Shown: in pieces, positions 1 to 10,878 of the stretch
Layout: every line of letters begins with the position of its first letter
Position numbering within the stretch: the first letter of the stretch is position 1
Origin: Amaranthus tricolor
Lineage: Eukaryota; Streptophyta; Magnoliopsida; Caryophyllales; Amaranthaceae
DNA length: 64,000 nucleotides
Direction of reading: 5' to 3'
Assembly: GCF_026212465.1 (NCBI RefSeq)
Contig: NC_080053.1
Span: 4,375,287-4,439,286, forward strand
The notes under the pieces: model-generated
What the model was told of the DNA's origin: nothing
Databases searched by the model: none
Seen by the model: only the letters and a program-made list of their open reading frames with translations
Made by a program: the position numbers and the translations under genes

Positions 1-796
1 GCGATTTTGGCCCAAACCATTAGTGATAACAGCAGATGGCTTTTACATATATTATTTTGAGGTATTATTGATATTGGATTTTTCTTAACAAGAAAAATCT
101 TTTTATAATCATTTTTCTAAAATCAAACGTTTTTGAATTGTAATGGTTTATATGCAAAAGTATTTTTCTTAACAATAAGTTAGACTATTATAGATTTTCA
201 ATTGTAACATTCATTTCAAAATATAGCATAAAACCTTTCTAGTTTAAGGAGCTCCTAGCTAGCATACATATTTACAATTAGTTAAGTAAATAGGGTTGAT
301 TTAAATTACAAATATCATAATACATGTTACATTTACATAAATCGATTGGTCAATGAATAAAATTTTTTATGTAAATTAATTAGTTACTTAATTGATATTA
401 TTTCTTGTTATAGTCATCAATAACAATAATACTTATTAACGATCTTCTAGGTTGTAAACATTAATAACTAAAAGTCTTCCTTGATTACAAATGTCACAAC
501 TTTAAAAATTTTGGAGATAACATATGATTTAGTTTACCATAAGATGTTATATATCTTTAAATAGAATAGTTTGTATTATGGTTTTAATAAAAGTGTGCGG
601 AAACCAAAATATTTTTGTTCTTCTTCTTCAGCTTTTGGACTCTTTGTTAGTAAATGGCTTGTGTTGGTAGAAGCTTTCCATCTCCAACAAAGAAGTTTTG
701 GAATACGATTATTGTTTTTTCGTATTTTTAATATCATATTTGCCTTAAAAAGAAAAATCTTTTGAAGTGATATAAAAATCAATTTTATAAAACTCA
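1..796. other. AT-rich intergenic stretch, no gene seen
   Basis: No coding region or recognised element is visible. The first bases (GCGATTTTGGCCC) resemble the GGGCGATT ends of the hairpin modules at 806-861 and 1634-1693, so another module may end just outside the window. Confidence 0.4.
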
Positions 797-805
797 CGTG
801 AACCG

Positions 806-865
806 GGCAATTGGACCCCGGTTCAATCGCCAAAAAAGTGGCGATTGAACCGGGGTCCAATCGCC
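806..865. repeat. Perfect hairpin module A
   Basis: Positions 810-831 and 840-861 are perfect 22-bp inverted arms around the 8-nt loop AAAAAAGT. One mismatch further out extends the pairing to 26 bp. The arm core reads GGCGATTGAACCGGGG. It is followed by GGGCGATTAA and an AAT tract. The same module recurs inverted at 1634-1693. Confidence 0.85.
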
Positions 866-902
866 TACTTTTGGGCGATTAACTTTTTTTTAAAAAAAAA
901 AA

Positions 903-906
903 TTAT

Positions 907-953
<47 letters not shown>

Positions 954-970
954 TTATATTCTTTTAAATA

Positions 971-1034
<64 letters not shown>

Positions 1035-1098
1035 TAATAATAATAATAATAATATTAATAATAATAATAATAATAACAATAATAATAATAATAATAAT

Positions 1099-1159
<61 letters not shown>

Positions 1160-1200
1160 TAAATGAATTATTGATAATAATAATAATAATAATAATAACA
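903..1200. repeat. (AAT)n microsatellite
   Basis: Nearly continuous AAT/ATA triplets, broken by short interruptions at about 945-972 and 1160-1175. Apparent long poly-Leu or poly-Ile reading frames across it are translation of the microsatellite. Confidence 0.95.
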
Positions 1201-1334
1201 ATAAAATAAAAATAAAAAATCAATCAAAAGCTTTAAATTACCGTTTCATTCTCTTAATCTTCCATTTTTCTTTTTTTTTTTTTTGGTTTGATTTTTCACC
1301 ACTGATTGTTGAAGATTGAATTATGTTGATATAT

Positions 1335-1450
1335 ATTATTATTGTGATTGTTATTATTATTATTATTATTATTATTAAATTTTTATTTTTGTTTTAATTA
1401 TTATATTTAATTTATTTTTAATTATATTATTATTGTTGTTATTAATATTA

Positions 1451-1502
<52 letters not shown>

Positions 1503-1511
1503 GTGATTGTG

Positions 1512-1595
<84 letters not shown>

Positions 1596-1600
1596 ATAAA
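1335..1600. repeat. (ATT)n microsatellite, mirror of the upstream (AAT)n
   Basis: ATT triplets in the opposite sense to those at 903-1200. The whole 800-1712 block is therefore a large inverted arrangement: hairpin, AAT tract, spacer, ATT tract, hairpin. Confidence 0.95.
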
Positions 1601-1633
1601 TTTTCCAAAAAAAAAGTTAATCGCCCAATATTA

Positions 1634-1693
1634 GGCGATTGGACCCCGGTTCAATCGCCACTTTTTTGGCGATTGAACCGGGGTCCAATCGCC
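1634..1693. repeat. Perfect hairpin module B (inverted copy of module A)
   Basis: Positions 1634-1659 and 1668-1693 are perfect 26-bp inverted arms around the loop ACTTTTTT. The flanks (AAAGTTAATCGCCC on the left, GGGCGATTAATTTT on the right) match the flanks of module A in reverse orientation. Confidence 0.9.
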
Positions 1694-1754
1694 CGGTTTT
1701 GGGCGATTAATTTTTTATTTTTTTTATCTTTTTGAATAATAATAATTATTTTTA

Positions 1755-1870
1755 ATTTTATTATTGTTGTTGTTATTATTATTATTATTACTTTTATTAT
1801 TATTAATTTTATTTATATTCTTTTTGAAGAATATAAAAAAGTTAATTATTATTATTATTGTTGTTATTGA

Positions 1871-1948
<78 letters not shown>

Positions 1949-1954
1949 CATTAA

Positions 1955-1997
<43 letters not shown>

Positions 1998-1998
1998 G
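1755..1998. repeat. (ATT)n microsatellite
   Basis: A third ATT-rich tract just outside hairpin module B, with interruptions. No coding value. Confidence 0.9.
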
Positions 1999-2304
1999 AA
2001 ATTTGTAGGGAGTTGCAAAGTTGTAATTTTTTAAAAATCAGAGACAAATTCGTAATTTCATTTGAATAGGGTGGCGATAAAATGAAAAGGGATAGCAAAA
2101 TTTAGTAACTCTTTTATTTTACTGTATTTTGTAACTAGCTCAATTATATAAGAGGTGTGCACTTTACAGCTGTACATATTCATTAATAACAACTTAACCA
2201 GAGCTCCCTCTCTCTCTCCTGCGTTTCTAGTGATCATTCATGCTACTGTAAATGCATGAAGCTTGCATTAATGGAGTTTCTAACAACTACTTTTTACATC
2301 ATTT

Positions 2305-2500
2305 AATATATTATTTTAATCACACATTTTAAAATTATAAAAGCTTAATATTATGAACGTAAGTAATTAGACGATTTAAATAAGACATCACTTAATTTTT
2401 TTTTCTTATACATTAGCTAGCTGTAATATATAAAATAAGCTTGAACGACGAATAGTGAAAAAAACCGTTATATAGCGAAGTTTTCAAAACGGAGGAAGTA
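2305..2500. mobile_element. Stowaway-like MITE, left end missing
   Basis: The right end carries the GGAGGAAGTA terminus. The body matches the MITEs at 3271-3517 and 14663-14926 (shared blocks around TTAATATTATGA, ATTAGACGATT and AAATAAGCTTGAA). The left terminus is not visible. Confidence 0.55.
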
Positions 2501-2514
2501 CAATAAAAAAAAAC

Positions 2515-2775
2515 TACTCCCTCCGTCCAAAAATGCATTTAAAACGTTTTGTGAGAAATTTATTGAAAAAGGTAATTAGGTTGAAGAAAAAAAACAAAAA
2601 AGCAAGTGGATTATAGAAATAAGAGACTAAGATGAATAGAGAAAATAAATTTGTGAATAAAATTAACAAAAGAAAGTAAGATTAATACAAAAAGGGAAAA
2701 AATATATATAAATAAGTAGGACAATTTAAAATAAAAATCGCGTAAATTGAAAGTATATGGGGTGTAGTAGCTAAA
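2515..2775. mobile_element. Stowaway-like MITE starting TACTCCCTCCGTCC
   Basis: It has the canonical CTCCCTCCG end at the left; the right end is unclear. The body and the following 150 bp match 15110-15545, so this block was duplicated together with the MITE before it. Confidence 0.5.
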
Positions 2776-3270
2776 ATTTAAAACAACTTCATACATAATT
2801 GGCTTTTAAATAAATCATAAAAATGAATTGTAACTTGTAACACTTTGTAACCACGATTTGATTATTTCTTTTTTAATATAAATAAAATGTTGATGATATA
2901 CATTTTAAATTATTTCAAGAAAATTTTTGTTAACGAGAGAAGAGTCATTTGAAAAGTCAGTTTGATTTGACGTATTTTCTGTATTAATTATTATCATCGT
3001 TATTTTGTGAAAGTAGATGGTGGTTTATATATAACACTAATTAAATATGTTTAATTGATAAACCGTCATTTGAGATGACAGTTTTCTTTTACTTCTTTTC
3101 AAAAGTGTATAGCTAACTGTTATTTAAAAAAGCGATTTTTATTTTAAATTCATACTAAACCGCTTTCTTAAATGGCATTTTGAACTAAAAACGCAAACAA
3201 AAAATCTCCCACCTGAACACACATACATATATACTACTATCATTTATTAAAGATATTACAATTTTCACAT
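2776..3270. other. Intergenic, part of a duplicated block
   Basis: About 2790-2930 is similar to 15400-15545 (shared CCACGATTTGATT and CATTTTAAATTATTTCAAGA). No gene is seen in the rest. Confidence 0.5.
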
Positions 3271-3517
3271 TTTCTCCGTTCCATTATACTTGCTACATTT
3301 GACTTTTTACGCAATTTAATGTGCCATTTTGTTCATTTTATATGTTGACTTATTCACTTTTAAAAATTATAAAAAGTTAATATTATGAAAGTACACAATT
3401 AGACGATTCGAACAAGATCGCACTTGACTATATTTTTACTTACATATTAGTCACAATATACAAAATAAGCTTGAAAATGAATAGTGCCCAAAACGAAACA
3501 TAGCAACGAGGAAGTAT
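3271..3517. mobile_element. Stowaway-like MITE just downstream of SOT1
   Basis: CTCCGTTCC at the left and GAGGAAGTA at the right form imperfect inverted ends. The body matches the copies at 2305-2500 and 14663-14926. It ends about 60 bp beyond the SOT1 stop codon and may lie in or next to the SOT1 3' UTR. Confidence 0.6.
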
Positions 3518-3576
3518 AAACTAAACACAACATATATAATACCTTATTATTAATTACCACGACTTAATTTGAAAAA

Positions 3577-4614
3577 TCAATGTGATAAATCCGGTGGTTG
3601 ATAGTAAGTGAAAGCAAAACCAGCTTCCTTGAGCTTTCCATGCAAAAGTTGAACAAGTTTTTTCGCCATTAATGGACTCAATTCATTCTTCCATTCTCCT
3701 ACCTTTCCTTTCCTGAAAAAAACATTGTTATCAAAAAACGGATTTGATTTTCCATTCTTGTTCACATCCATTTCCTTCAAACTTTGAAAACTACAAATTT
3801 TAATCACGTCTTCTATTACATTTTCATTCTCTTCCTCCTCTGAAAATGGACAGCCTATAAAATCTGCTAACTTTCTTACATGTGCTTTTGGTTCCTTCTT
3901 TAGCCCTTCATATTCCAATAATAATACTCTATCCGGGTTTTGCAAATGCTCCTTCCAATACCCAAGCAGATGAGATTCATATGGACCAAATAAAAATAGT
4001 CCCATACAATATTTATCTACGTATTCCTCCATCATTTCCATACTTGGCTTCATGTCTTTGTTCATATAGAATGAAAGATTAAAATACCATGTTGAAACAA
4101 AAGTATCAAGAGGGTTTCGACAAACATATACAATTCGAGATTTTGAAGATTTAATTGAATCTGGTAATGATAAAAAGGGTATATGGGTTGAAAAAAGTCT
4201 AGGTGAAGGTAAATCACTTAAATCTGGTTGGGTTTCATTGAATTTTTTGTAAATACTGAACTCAAAGCTGGGGACAAGTTCATGAGGATTTTTCGTTTGA
4301 AAAACTTGTTGAGAAATGGTATGTAGTGAAGTTGATTTTCTATTTAAAATGGTGTAGAGTAAGGATTTTAACCAAGTAGTGCCAGTTTTAGGTAGACTTG
4401 CAAGGATGATATCAGAATCTTGAGCTTCAAAATGGGTTTGGAATGCAATTATATTCTCAAGAGCAATGCTTGGACCCCAAAATCCTTGATAATGCTGTAA
4501 TGGATGATTAAACCATAGTGCTTTTGGAAGAGAAATGTCTAATTCTTTGAACTCAGCCTTCAATTGTTCTAAATCTACAGCATTTTTGGGTTTTGAGTTT
4601 GACATGGCATTCAT
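3577..4614 (-). CDS. Cytosolic sulfotransferase (SOT1), intronless
   Basis: A 345-aa plant SOT that would transfer sulfate from PAPS to a hydroxyl of a small acceptor (flavonoid, steroid, hormone or similar) in the cytosol. Numbered from the ATG at 4614, PKTGTTW (75-81) is the PAPS 5'-phosphosulfate loop and H144 in STHIPF is the expected catalytic base. R166 and S174 in the CRNP...VST stretch should bind the 3'-phosphate, and RKGKVGEWK (301-309) is the C-terminal PAPS motif. Length is normal for the family. The open frame continues upstream to 4659 but only with non-ATG codons, so 4614 is the first ATG. A second ATG at 4605 aligns with the start of the paralogue at 13621 and is an alternative (342 aa). 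The acceptor cannot be predicted from the sequence. No frameshift or missing catalytic residue is seen. Confidence 0.92.
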   Translation of the reverse strand: MNAMSNSKPKNAVDLEQLKAEFKELDISLPKALWFNHPLQHYQGFWGPSIALENIIAFQTHFEAQDSDIILASLPKTGTTWLKSLLYTILNRKSTSLHTISQQVFQTKNPHELVPSFEFSIYKKFNETQPDLSDLPSPRLFSTHIPFLSLPDSIKSSKSRIVYVCRNPLDTFVSTWYFNLSFYMNKDMKPSMEMMEEYVDKYCMGLFLFGPYESHLLGYWKEHLQNPDRVLLLEYEGLKKEPKAHVRKLADFIGCPFSEEEENENVIEDVIKICSFQSLKEMDVNKNGKSNPFFDNNVFFRKGKVGEWKNELSPLMAKKLVQLLHGKLKEAGFAFTYYQPPDLSH

Positions 4615-4646
4615 TTGGATATGCTCACAAGTAAATTGATTATGAG

Positions 4647-4655
4647 TATATATAA
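4647..4655 (-). promoter_or_regulatory. TATA box of SOT1
   Basis: TTATATATA on the minus strand, centred about 37 bp upstream of the ATG at 4614. A start site 25-35 bp downstream of the box would leave only a few bases of leader. The ATG at 4605 may then be the used start. Confidence 0.5.
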
Positions 4656-4659
4656 ACAA

Positions 4660-5131
4660 AAATATGACCTTTTTTATGAAAATATACTAAACACCCTTTT
4701 CAAAAAGTTCCTCAACTTTTCAAGTGATTTGCCTAATTGAGGTTGAAAAATAAAAAAATTTCAACTTTGGTATTTCCTAAAACTTAATTTTCAAAATGGT
4801 GTTCATATAATTAAATAGTTTTATTTATTTACAATTTTTTTGGTTTGGTAATTCCAAACCTGCAAGAGAATAACGTTGTTATATCAAGCAAATATATGCG
4901 TTAAACAAATTCAAACAAATCTCCAAGTCTTACAAAAAGAGCCAAATGTCCAAAAAATACTTCTATATACAACCTAAAATCTCAATAAGTCCAAAAGTCA
5001 AAATCAATAAAGGTGTTTGTCAAAACTACTATTCTTGATTTGCAATTTTATGTGAATCATAAGCTTTGATAAAGTGCAGCAGAAATTTGATGTGAATGCT
5101 ACCATCTTTTTCGTTTATTATCAATCACAAT
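4660..5131. other. SOT1 upstream region
   Basis: AT-rich, with no repeat end or further ORF recognised. It should contain the SOT1 promoter beyond the TATA box. Confidence 0.4.
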
Positions 5132-5373
5132 TGTAACACCCCGAGATTTTCTAACGTCAATAATTAATATTTTAATGACTTTTAGGGATTTTATAATTAT
5201 ATTAAATCAATTTAGAAGTAGGTTTAATAAATCCCTTTTATATACGAATATAATTATTAATATATAATTATATTAAAAATACGATTGTGAACCTCTCTAT
5301 TTTAGACCCCTGAATTTTCAGCCCCTTAACGAAATCAAAATAATAAAGGACGGGAGGAAATTCGGGCGTTACA
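5132..5373. mobile_element. Possible short LTR or LTR fragment (TGTAACACCCCGAG...CGGGCGTTACA)
   Basis: A 242-bp segment begins TGTAACACCCC and ends GGGCGTTACA, a terminal pair common in plant gypsy LTRs. The flanking 5-mers (ACAAT and TAAAA) do not match, so a target duplication is not supported and the ends may not be a true pair. Confidence 0.35.
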
Positions 5374-6322
5374 TAAAAGAAAAGGAAAAGAATTTAGATA
5401 AAAGTTAAACATTAACTTTAAAAGAGTGAGTGGAAATTTCGGCAGCATCTCTTCTAAAAATCGCACATGTGGTAGAGCAATCAGCACAATAAAACATTAA
5501 ACTAATCTACGACATCATTGCCTTTAAAATCTCACACCACGGCGGAATGATTCGTTGTCGGCTTCTTAAATCAACATGCCAAGCATGGATCGTGGTTCCA
5601 GTATCGATGTTTGCGTTTAAAAAGACTTAACTCCTTAAAACCATACAGAGTTATAAACTACGCAGCGGAAATACAAATATACAAGGGAGGACACCAGGCC
5701 TCATAACAAAACACATACAACCAAAGTTTACAAAAGATAACAAGAGCTACAAAATCGAAAGATAGCGGTATGACACAGGTTTATGCTTTGCCCTCGTCAC
5801 TCTCCCTTAATGCAATGCAATGTAAAAGAAGCTCCAATACCTGCTACGCCAGTCTATGATCCTCCTGTTGCTTGACATTAGACCAAAGGCCAATGTGTCA
5901 TAGTAGGACAATCATAGAAAGTCATGAGCAATCAAACATAAACACAAACACGTACACGTCAGTAACTAGCATCAAATATAATAAGGCCAACTACTTGATA
6001 ACATTATATTATAAAACAACATAAGATGATTTCATAAGACGCAAGCACAGATAGTAACCGTTTATCGGCCACTTATACTTCTTAATTTCATTACGTACTT
6101 TCCAACCCGAACCATGTGTTCTTGGGTAGAATGCAGGTCTTCACGCTCCTTTTTTCAAACATAAACTCTTGCAAAACACGTATAGTATCAACTCGACCAA
6201 GGCATTAACAGAATACCTAACACATGCTTATAGAGCTAGTCTATCTTAAGGTCAATACGATCATAGTCTGTAATACCCTTGAGGTAACTTAACTTAGGCA
6301 CACTTCTCACTAGCATAAACAA

Positions 6323-6471
6323 TTCTATCAATAAGTAGATGTTCTATCAATGAAGAAACGTTCTATCAATGTGTAAGCTTTCTACCAAAGAATGAACCTT
6401 CTATCATTAAATAACTTTCGATTAATGAATAAACTTTCTATCACTGAATAACTTTCTATCAGTGGATCTTT
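6323..6471. repeat. 19-bp minisatellite, about 8 units
   Basis: TTCTATCA-type units start at 6323, 6342, 6361, 6380, 6399, 6417, 6436 and 6454, giving a period of 18-19 bp. Consensus is roughly TTCTATCAATGAATAAACT. Confidence 0.85.
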
Positions 6472-6916
6472 TCTTTACTTCCTGGCATAGTGACACGGCC
6501 AAGGGCGTTATCAGCCACCCGACGCCCATGGAAAATAAACTTTAATGAATAACACACGATATGTTAACGAGGTTCGGTTCTAAACAACCTATTCCCCCCT
6601 ATGGGTTCTCTTTCAACCTATAGGTTTCAACTTTCTGTTTGGGCACATAGCGGACTTCCTTCTTTAGATTCCAGCTTGGGAGATCCTTATAAAAAGTCCC
6701 TAGAAAAGAATAATTGTCTATGATAGGGGAATAACCTGACAAGCTATCCATTGCTACTTTGGAGTATGAAATGTTAGTAAATTCGGTCCAAGAAAGAAGA
6801 TTAGCCACCATAAAATCAGTATTAAGGGCGAGTTGTTCCGCCATATTAGCATTAATAGCCCTAGATGAAAGGAAAAAGGAGGAATGCCAAGGCTCTATAA
6901 GACGAAAGCATACAAC

Positions 6917-6998
6917 CCTAATGGTACAGAGGTTAGAGGCTCGGAGGAAGGATGCATCCTAATGGTACAGAGGTTAGAGGCTTAGAGGAAGGATGCAT
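6917..6998. repeat. 41-bp tandem duplication
   Basis: Two adjacent 41-bp copies starting CCTAATGGTACAGAGG at 6917 and 6958 differ at only a couple of positions. Confidence 0.85.
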
Positions 6999-7110
6999 CT
7001 ACTTAGATTACCAATCTCTGAAAGGCGGAAATGTCAGGAGATGTAAGGTGGTCTAGGGCGAGTTGCTCCTTGAGATCTTGAGAGTAGAAGAAGTTTATAT
7101 TTATAATACG

Positions 7111-7474
7111 GAAAATTGTTAGAAAGTAGCAAATACATTTTTTTTTTCCAAAAAGTACCTACTAAAAAACATTTTGCTAAAAAACACTTAACAAAACTTG
7201 AACTGGAAAAGAAATTAAAGATTTTTCTTCAATTGACCATCATATATAAGGGTTGATTGGTAAAAATCAAAAATTCTTCTTCCTCATGTTCAACTTCTTT
7301 TCCAATTTTCGATTTTGAGTAAGAAGTAGAGAAAGAAGATGAGTGAGGAAATTGAACAGGAAAAAAAATAAAGATGAGGAAGAAGAGTTTTCGATTTTGA
7401 CCAGTCACTAGTAACTTTATTTTAACATTATTATAATGCTAATAGTACCCATATGTTTCCTATCAACTTTATTT
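7111..7474. other. Intergenic with an imperfect inverted repeat
   Basis: About 7250-7290 (GGTAAAAATCAAAAATTC, CTTCTTCCTCAT) pairs imperfectly with about 7370-7405 (ATGAGGAAGAAGAG, TTCGATTTTGACC). This could be a small foldback element. Ends were not resolved. Confidence 0.4.
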
Positions 7475-7709
7475 TACTCTCTCTATTCCTTTTTGTTTGT
7501 CCACTTTTAACCACTTTAGAAAGAGATAAATTCAAATTTGAATTTTGAAGTGTATATTGAAAGTAAAAATATATTCATGTGAGATCTTGTTAGCTTCGTC
7601 TTGATGCAAAGTTTTTCAATATATAATTTTTACAATTTTTTATGGTGCGCCCTTAAAGATACACGGGCAAAAAGTAAAGTGGATAAACAAAAAATAAACG
7701 GAAGGAGTA
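7475..7709. mobile_element. Stowaway-like MITE
   Basis: Left end TACTCTCTCTATTCC and right end GGAAGGAGTA, with TA at both borders. Similar in length and inner motifs (GAGATCTTGTTAG) to the copies at 9460 and 13936. Confidence 0.6.
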
Positions 7710-8159
7710 CAAATTTTTTATGTTGGCAGTCTTTATATTTTTTTCCAATAACTTTATTTTATATTTTTTAATGTTTATGTTCCCCATTTTTTCTGCACTA
7801 ACTTTACTATTTAATAAAATAATATATTTATTTAATAAAAAATTTAACTTTTTATTTCACATAAAATATTCCTTTTAAAAAAATGAAATGGAGATGGAAG
7901 GAGTACTAAATTATAGTGCTAGAAGCCAAAATAACAGTCAAAAAATGAAAACAAATAGTTTATGCTTATCAATCTACCCTTTTGTGGAGTAATTTATTAT
8001 GATATACTTAATGATAATATTAAATAGTATATATTTCTGACGTCATTCGTTACGTCAAATACATAAAATTTATTTTCATGTCTTTTATTACGCAACTTTG
8101 TCCATTAATGCAAGTACTTTATTATGACAATTATAAAAATATTTCTATCGTAATAATTA
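7710..8159. other. Intergenic, nothing recognised
   Basis: AT-rich sequence without a coding frame or a clear element end. A short GGAAGGAGTACT motif near 7905 may be another MITE end. Confidence 0.4.
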
Positions 8160-8555
8160 TACATAGTAATAAAATTAATATTGGAAAATAACAAATGTTA
8201 TTTTAGGATATCTTAACAAATGAAATTATTTTAGTGGATGATAATAATTATCTAATTTAGAATCGGATTTTTGTAAAAATTGACGCTAAATCAGGTAAAG
8301 TATTTATATAATTTATAATTGCAATTCTCTATACATAACTAAGAATCATACATCATATCATACTTAATAATAAAAATGTTGAAAAATGACAAATGTCATC
8401 TTTAGATATCTTGACTAATGGAATTATTTTAGTGAATGACAATAGTTGCCTAATTTAGAATCTGATTTTTTTAAAGATTGGAGCTAAATCAGGTAAAATA
8501 TTTTTATATAATTTATTATTGCAATTCTATATACATAACTTAAAATTTCATATAT
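8160..8555. repeat. About 197-bp tandem duplication
   Basis: Two diverged copies share the order ACAAATGT, ATATCTTGACTAATG-like, CTAATTTAGAATC, GCTAAATCAGGTAAA and ATATACATAACT. Equivalent positions are about 8183 and 8380. Confidence 0.7.
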
Positions 8556-8750
8556 TTAACTGCATCCAAAAAGTGATGTATTCGGTAAAAAAAAATTTAA
8601 CGCATTATATAATTTTTGCGTTAAAAAAGTAACATATTCGATAAATTTAATCACGATAATATATATTTGCATTATTCTTTGAAATTATATCTTTGTACAT
8701 TTCATACCCATAAATTCGTGCATTGCATAAATTATTTTTGTAATAATATA

Positions 8751-9440
8751 GTTGAATTAATTTGCTTAAATGTAATATCACTTAGTTTCTCTCTTAAATA
8801 ACTTAATTCTTAAAGTAGAAGATTCGCATAAATTATAGAGAATTATTAATTAATTAATTTATGAGAGGAGTTTTCAATTAAATTATTATTAGTCAAATTC
8901 ATACTATTTACTAAAAGGTTTGAAAAATAATACATGTCATATTTCAAGACAAATTGTCAAATGTAATAATAATATTTGTCAAATCATTATACTATTTATT
9001 AGAAGGTTTGAAAAATAACACATGACATATTTTAAAACAAACTGCCAAATGTAATAATGTTTGCCAAAAGTAATAATATTAGTGGACTTAATTTGCTCAC
9101 ATGGAGTATTACTTAGTTTCTCTCTCAAAATAACTTAATTCTCAAAATAGAAGATTTCCCTAAATTATAACGAAAGATTAATTAATTTATTTATGAGATA
9201 GGTTTTTCAATTAAATTATTATTAATAGTTAAATAAATAAATAATTATTTATTTAATTAGTTAATTAAGATAAAAAAGATTATCTTAATTTTTACTTAAT
9301 TCCTCTATCTTAAAATAACTTAGACACTAAAATAGAAGATTTGCATAGATTATAGAAAATTATTAATTAATTAATTTATTTATTTATTTATTTATGCTAT
9401 GTGTTTTTCGGTTATTTTAGTATTATTGTTTAAATAAATA
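8751..9440. repeat. Degenerate repeats, three long copies plus a two-copy insert
   Basis: A block (ACTTAGTTTCTCTC, AAATAACTTAATTCT, AGAAGATT, TTAATTAATTAATTTAT) occurs at about 8751-8905, 9077-9235 and 9288-9440. Between the first two lies a separate repeat of about 86 bp (ACTATTTA, AAGGTTTGAAAAATAA, ACATGTCATATTT). Confidence 0.6.
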
Positions 9441-9459
9441 AATAATTGATTTATTTTAA

Positions 9460-9720
9460 TACTCCCTCCATTCTCTTTTGTTATTCTTATTTACTTTTTG
9501 CATAGTTTTCAAAATAACTTTTAAGCCTCAATATCTCTAAATACGCATTATAAAAAATTATAAAAAATATATGATAAAAAAATATACATTAAGGCCAATC
9601 TAACGGGATCTCACATGAATATATTTTATTTTCTATATATGTCTTAAAAATCTTAATCAAATATCTCTCTCCAAATTAAAATATTCTAAATGAGAATAAC
9701 ATTAAAAAATAAAGGGAGTA
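9460..9720. mobile_element. Stowaway-like MITE
   Basis: TACTCCCTCCATTC at the left and AAAGGGAGTA at the right, with TA at both borders. The body contains the GGGATCTCACATGAATATATTTT block shared with the MITE at 13936. Confidence 0.7.
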
Positions 9721-10517
9721 GTTGATTAAGATAGTAAAATTATGATTTTTATAAAAACAACTATTTTTAAAATTGAATTTAAAATAAAAATTAATTTTAC
9801 AAATCAAATTCGTTTCAAATTAAAAAATATATAATGAAACTATATGTACGCTTCGTAAACATCAAATTCGTGGGTTTTATATATTTTTCATATCATCATA
9901 ACCGAGGGACCCAATAAAATAAATTGAACCAAAATTCAACCTAATATTTGTTACACGTGAAATTTAATTAATAAAATATATTGTTGTATACATAATTGGT
10001 CAACTATACGATTCGTGGCAAAGATCATTTTCGTTGCAATGTTCATGCCATCTTGGAAGCGAAAAAGTTCGTCGCCCGAGACCACAAAACTCCTTGCAAC
10101 TGACGACGCGCTGGCTTCTTTTTTTTTTTTGAGATTGACTATGCACTCATAACTCATTTAGATAGCTCACCAAGATTAGCTTAACAATAATGGTGACATG
10201 CAATTATATATACACAATATATTTCTTTTTCTTTTTTATTTTTTTATAAAGTTGGAGTATTTTATTGAAAGAAAAACAACGGAACATCATAACATTGATT
10301 CCAAAGGCGAATCTCGATCGATCGATAAGCCGAAATTTACCAACCCAGCTATCCAAGAAATGAAGTAAAAAAATTCTATTCAAATTTCATGGACTTTCTA
10401 TCTCAACAACTTTTCATTTTTAATTATTTAAAATTTATCCAACCTTATAACTGATAAAGAAACTTGATACACAATATATTCCTTAGCTTAGTAATGGTCA
10501 TCCGTAATTTAATTTTA
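9721..10517. other. Intergenic, nothing recognised
   Basis: AT-rich sequence with short open frames but no recognisable product. The 68-aa minus frame at 9951-10157 is not supported by any motif. Confidence 0.4.
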
Positions 10518-10789
10518 GAAAAATTTGCAAAAAAACATCTTATAAAACCAGTTTTTTGTAAAAAAACACCTTTTAAAATTTTTTTTGTAAAAAAACACCT
10601 TTAGGAGACTTTTTATTAAAAAAAACACCTTAAATCAGTTTCCGGTGACTTTTGTCAACTTTCCGGCGTTGACTATGCCATTTGAGCTCAAAAGTCAACG
10701 CCTGAAAGTTGACAAATGGCATAGTCAACGCCTGAAAGTTGACAAAAGTCACCGAAAACTAATATAAGGTGTTTCTTTGCAAATTACTC
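10518..10789. mobile_element. MULE-type MITE with 9-bp target duplication
   Basis: A 272-bp inverted-repeat element flanked by the perfect 9-bp duplication TTAATTTTA (10509-10517 and 10790-10798). The ends read GAAAAATTTGCAAA and, inverted, GAGTAATTTGCAAA. The arms share AAGTTGACAAAAGTCACCG-type sequence and an internal AGTCAACGCCTGAAAG repeat. The 9-bp duplication is the Mutator-superfamily signature. It carries no coding capacity. Confidence 0.8.
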
Positions 10790-10800
10790 TTAATTTTATA

Positions 10801-10869
10801 TTCACTATCCCATATTTTCGATGGTGTGGGATATTCTCCATACCAAGAGACAAGTAATTTAATTTTATA
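10801..10869. repeat. First unit of a 74-bp tandem array, cut off by the foldback element
   Basis: A unit beginning TTCACTATCCCATATTTT. The other units lie at 11432-11735 on the far side of the inserted foldback element. Confidence 0.8.
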
Positions 10870-10878
10870 TTCACTATC

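Larger units (their letters stand above)
5374..7110. mobile_element. Non-coding remnant, probably of an LTR retrotransposon
   Basis: GC content is higher than the surroundings and no pol motif is found. The position beside the LTR-like segment suggests retroelement sequence. Two small tandem repeats lie inside (listed separately). Short ORFs at 6599-6962 have no recognisable product. Confidence 0.3.

Noticed and set aside
576..860. 94-aa minus-strand frame overlapping hairpin module A
   Set aside because: It runs through the inverted repeat and has no protein-like composition or motif.
954..2098. Long frames on both strands made of poly-Leu and poly-Ile
   Set aside because: They are translations of the AAT/ATT microsatellites and have no other protein features.
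3882..4082. Plus-strand frame inside SOT1, and the similar one at 12856-13092 inside SOT2
   Set aside because: They are similar to each other only because the SOT genes are paralogues. No start context or motif supports them.
4615..4659. N-terminal extension of SOT1 beyond the first ATG
   Set aside because: It begins at a TTG, covers the TATA box, and does not match the paralogue as protein. A plant nuclear gene should use the ATG at 4614 or 4605.
5132..5373. Complete solo LTR
   Set aside because: TG and CA ends are present, but the flanking 5-mers do not match, so it is kept only as a low-confidence fragment.
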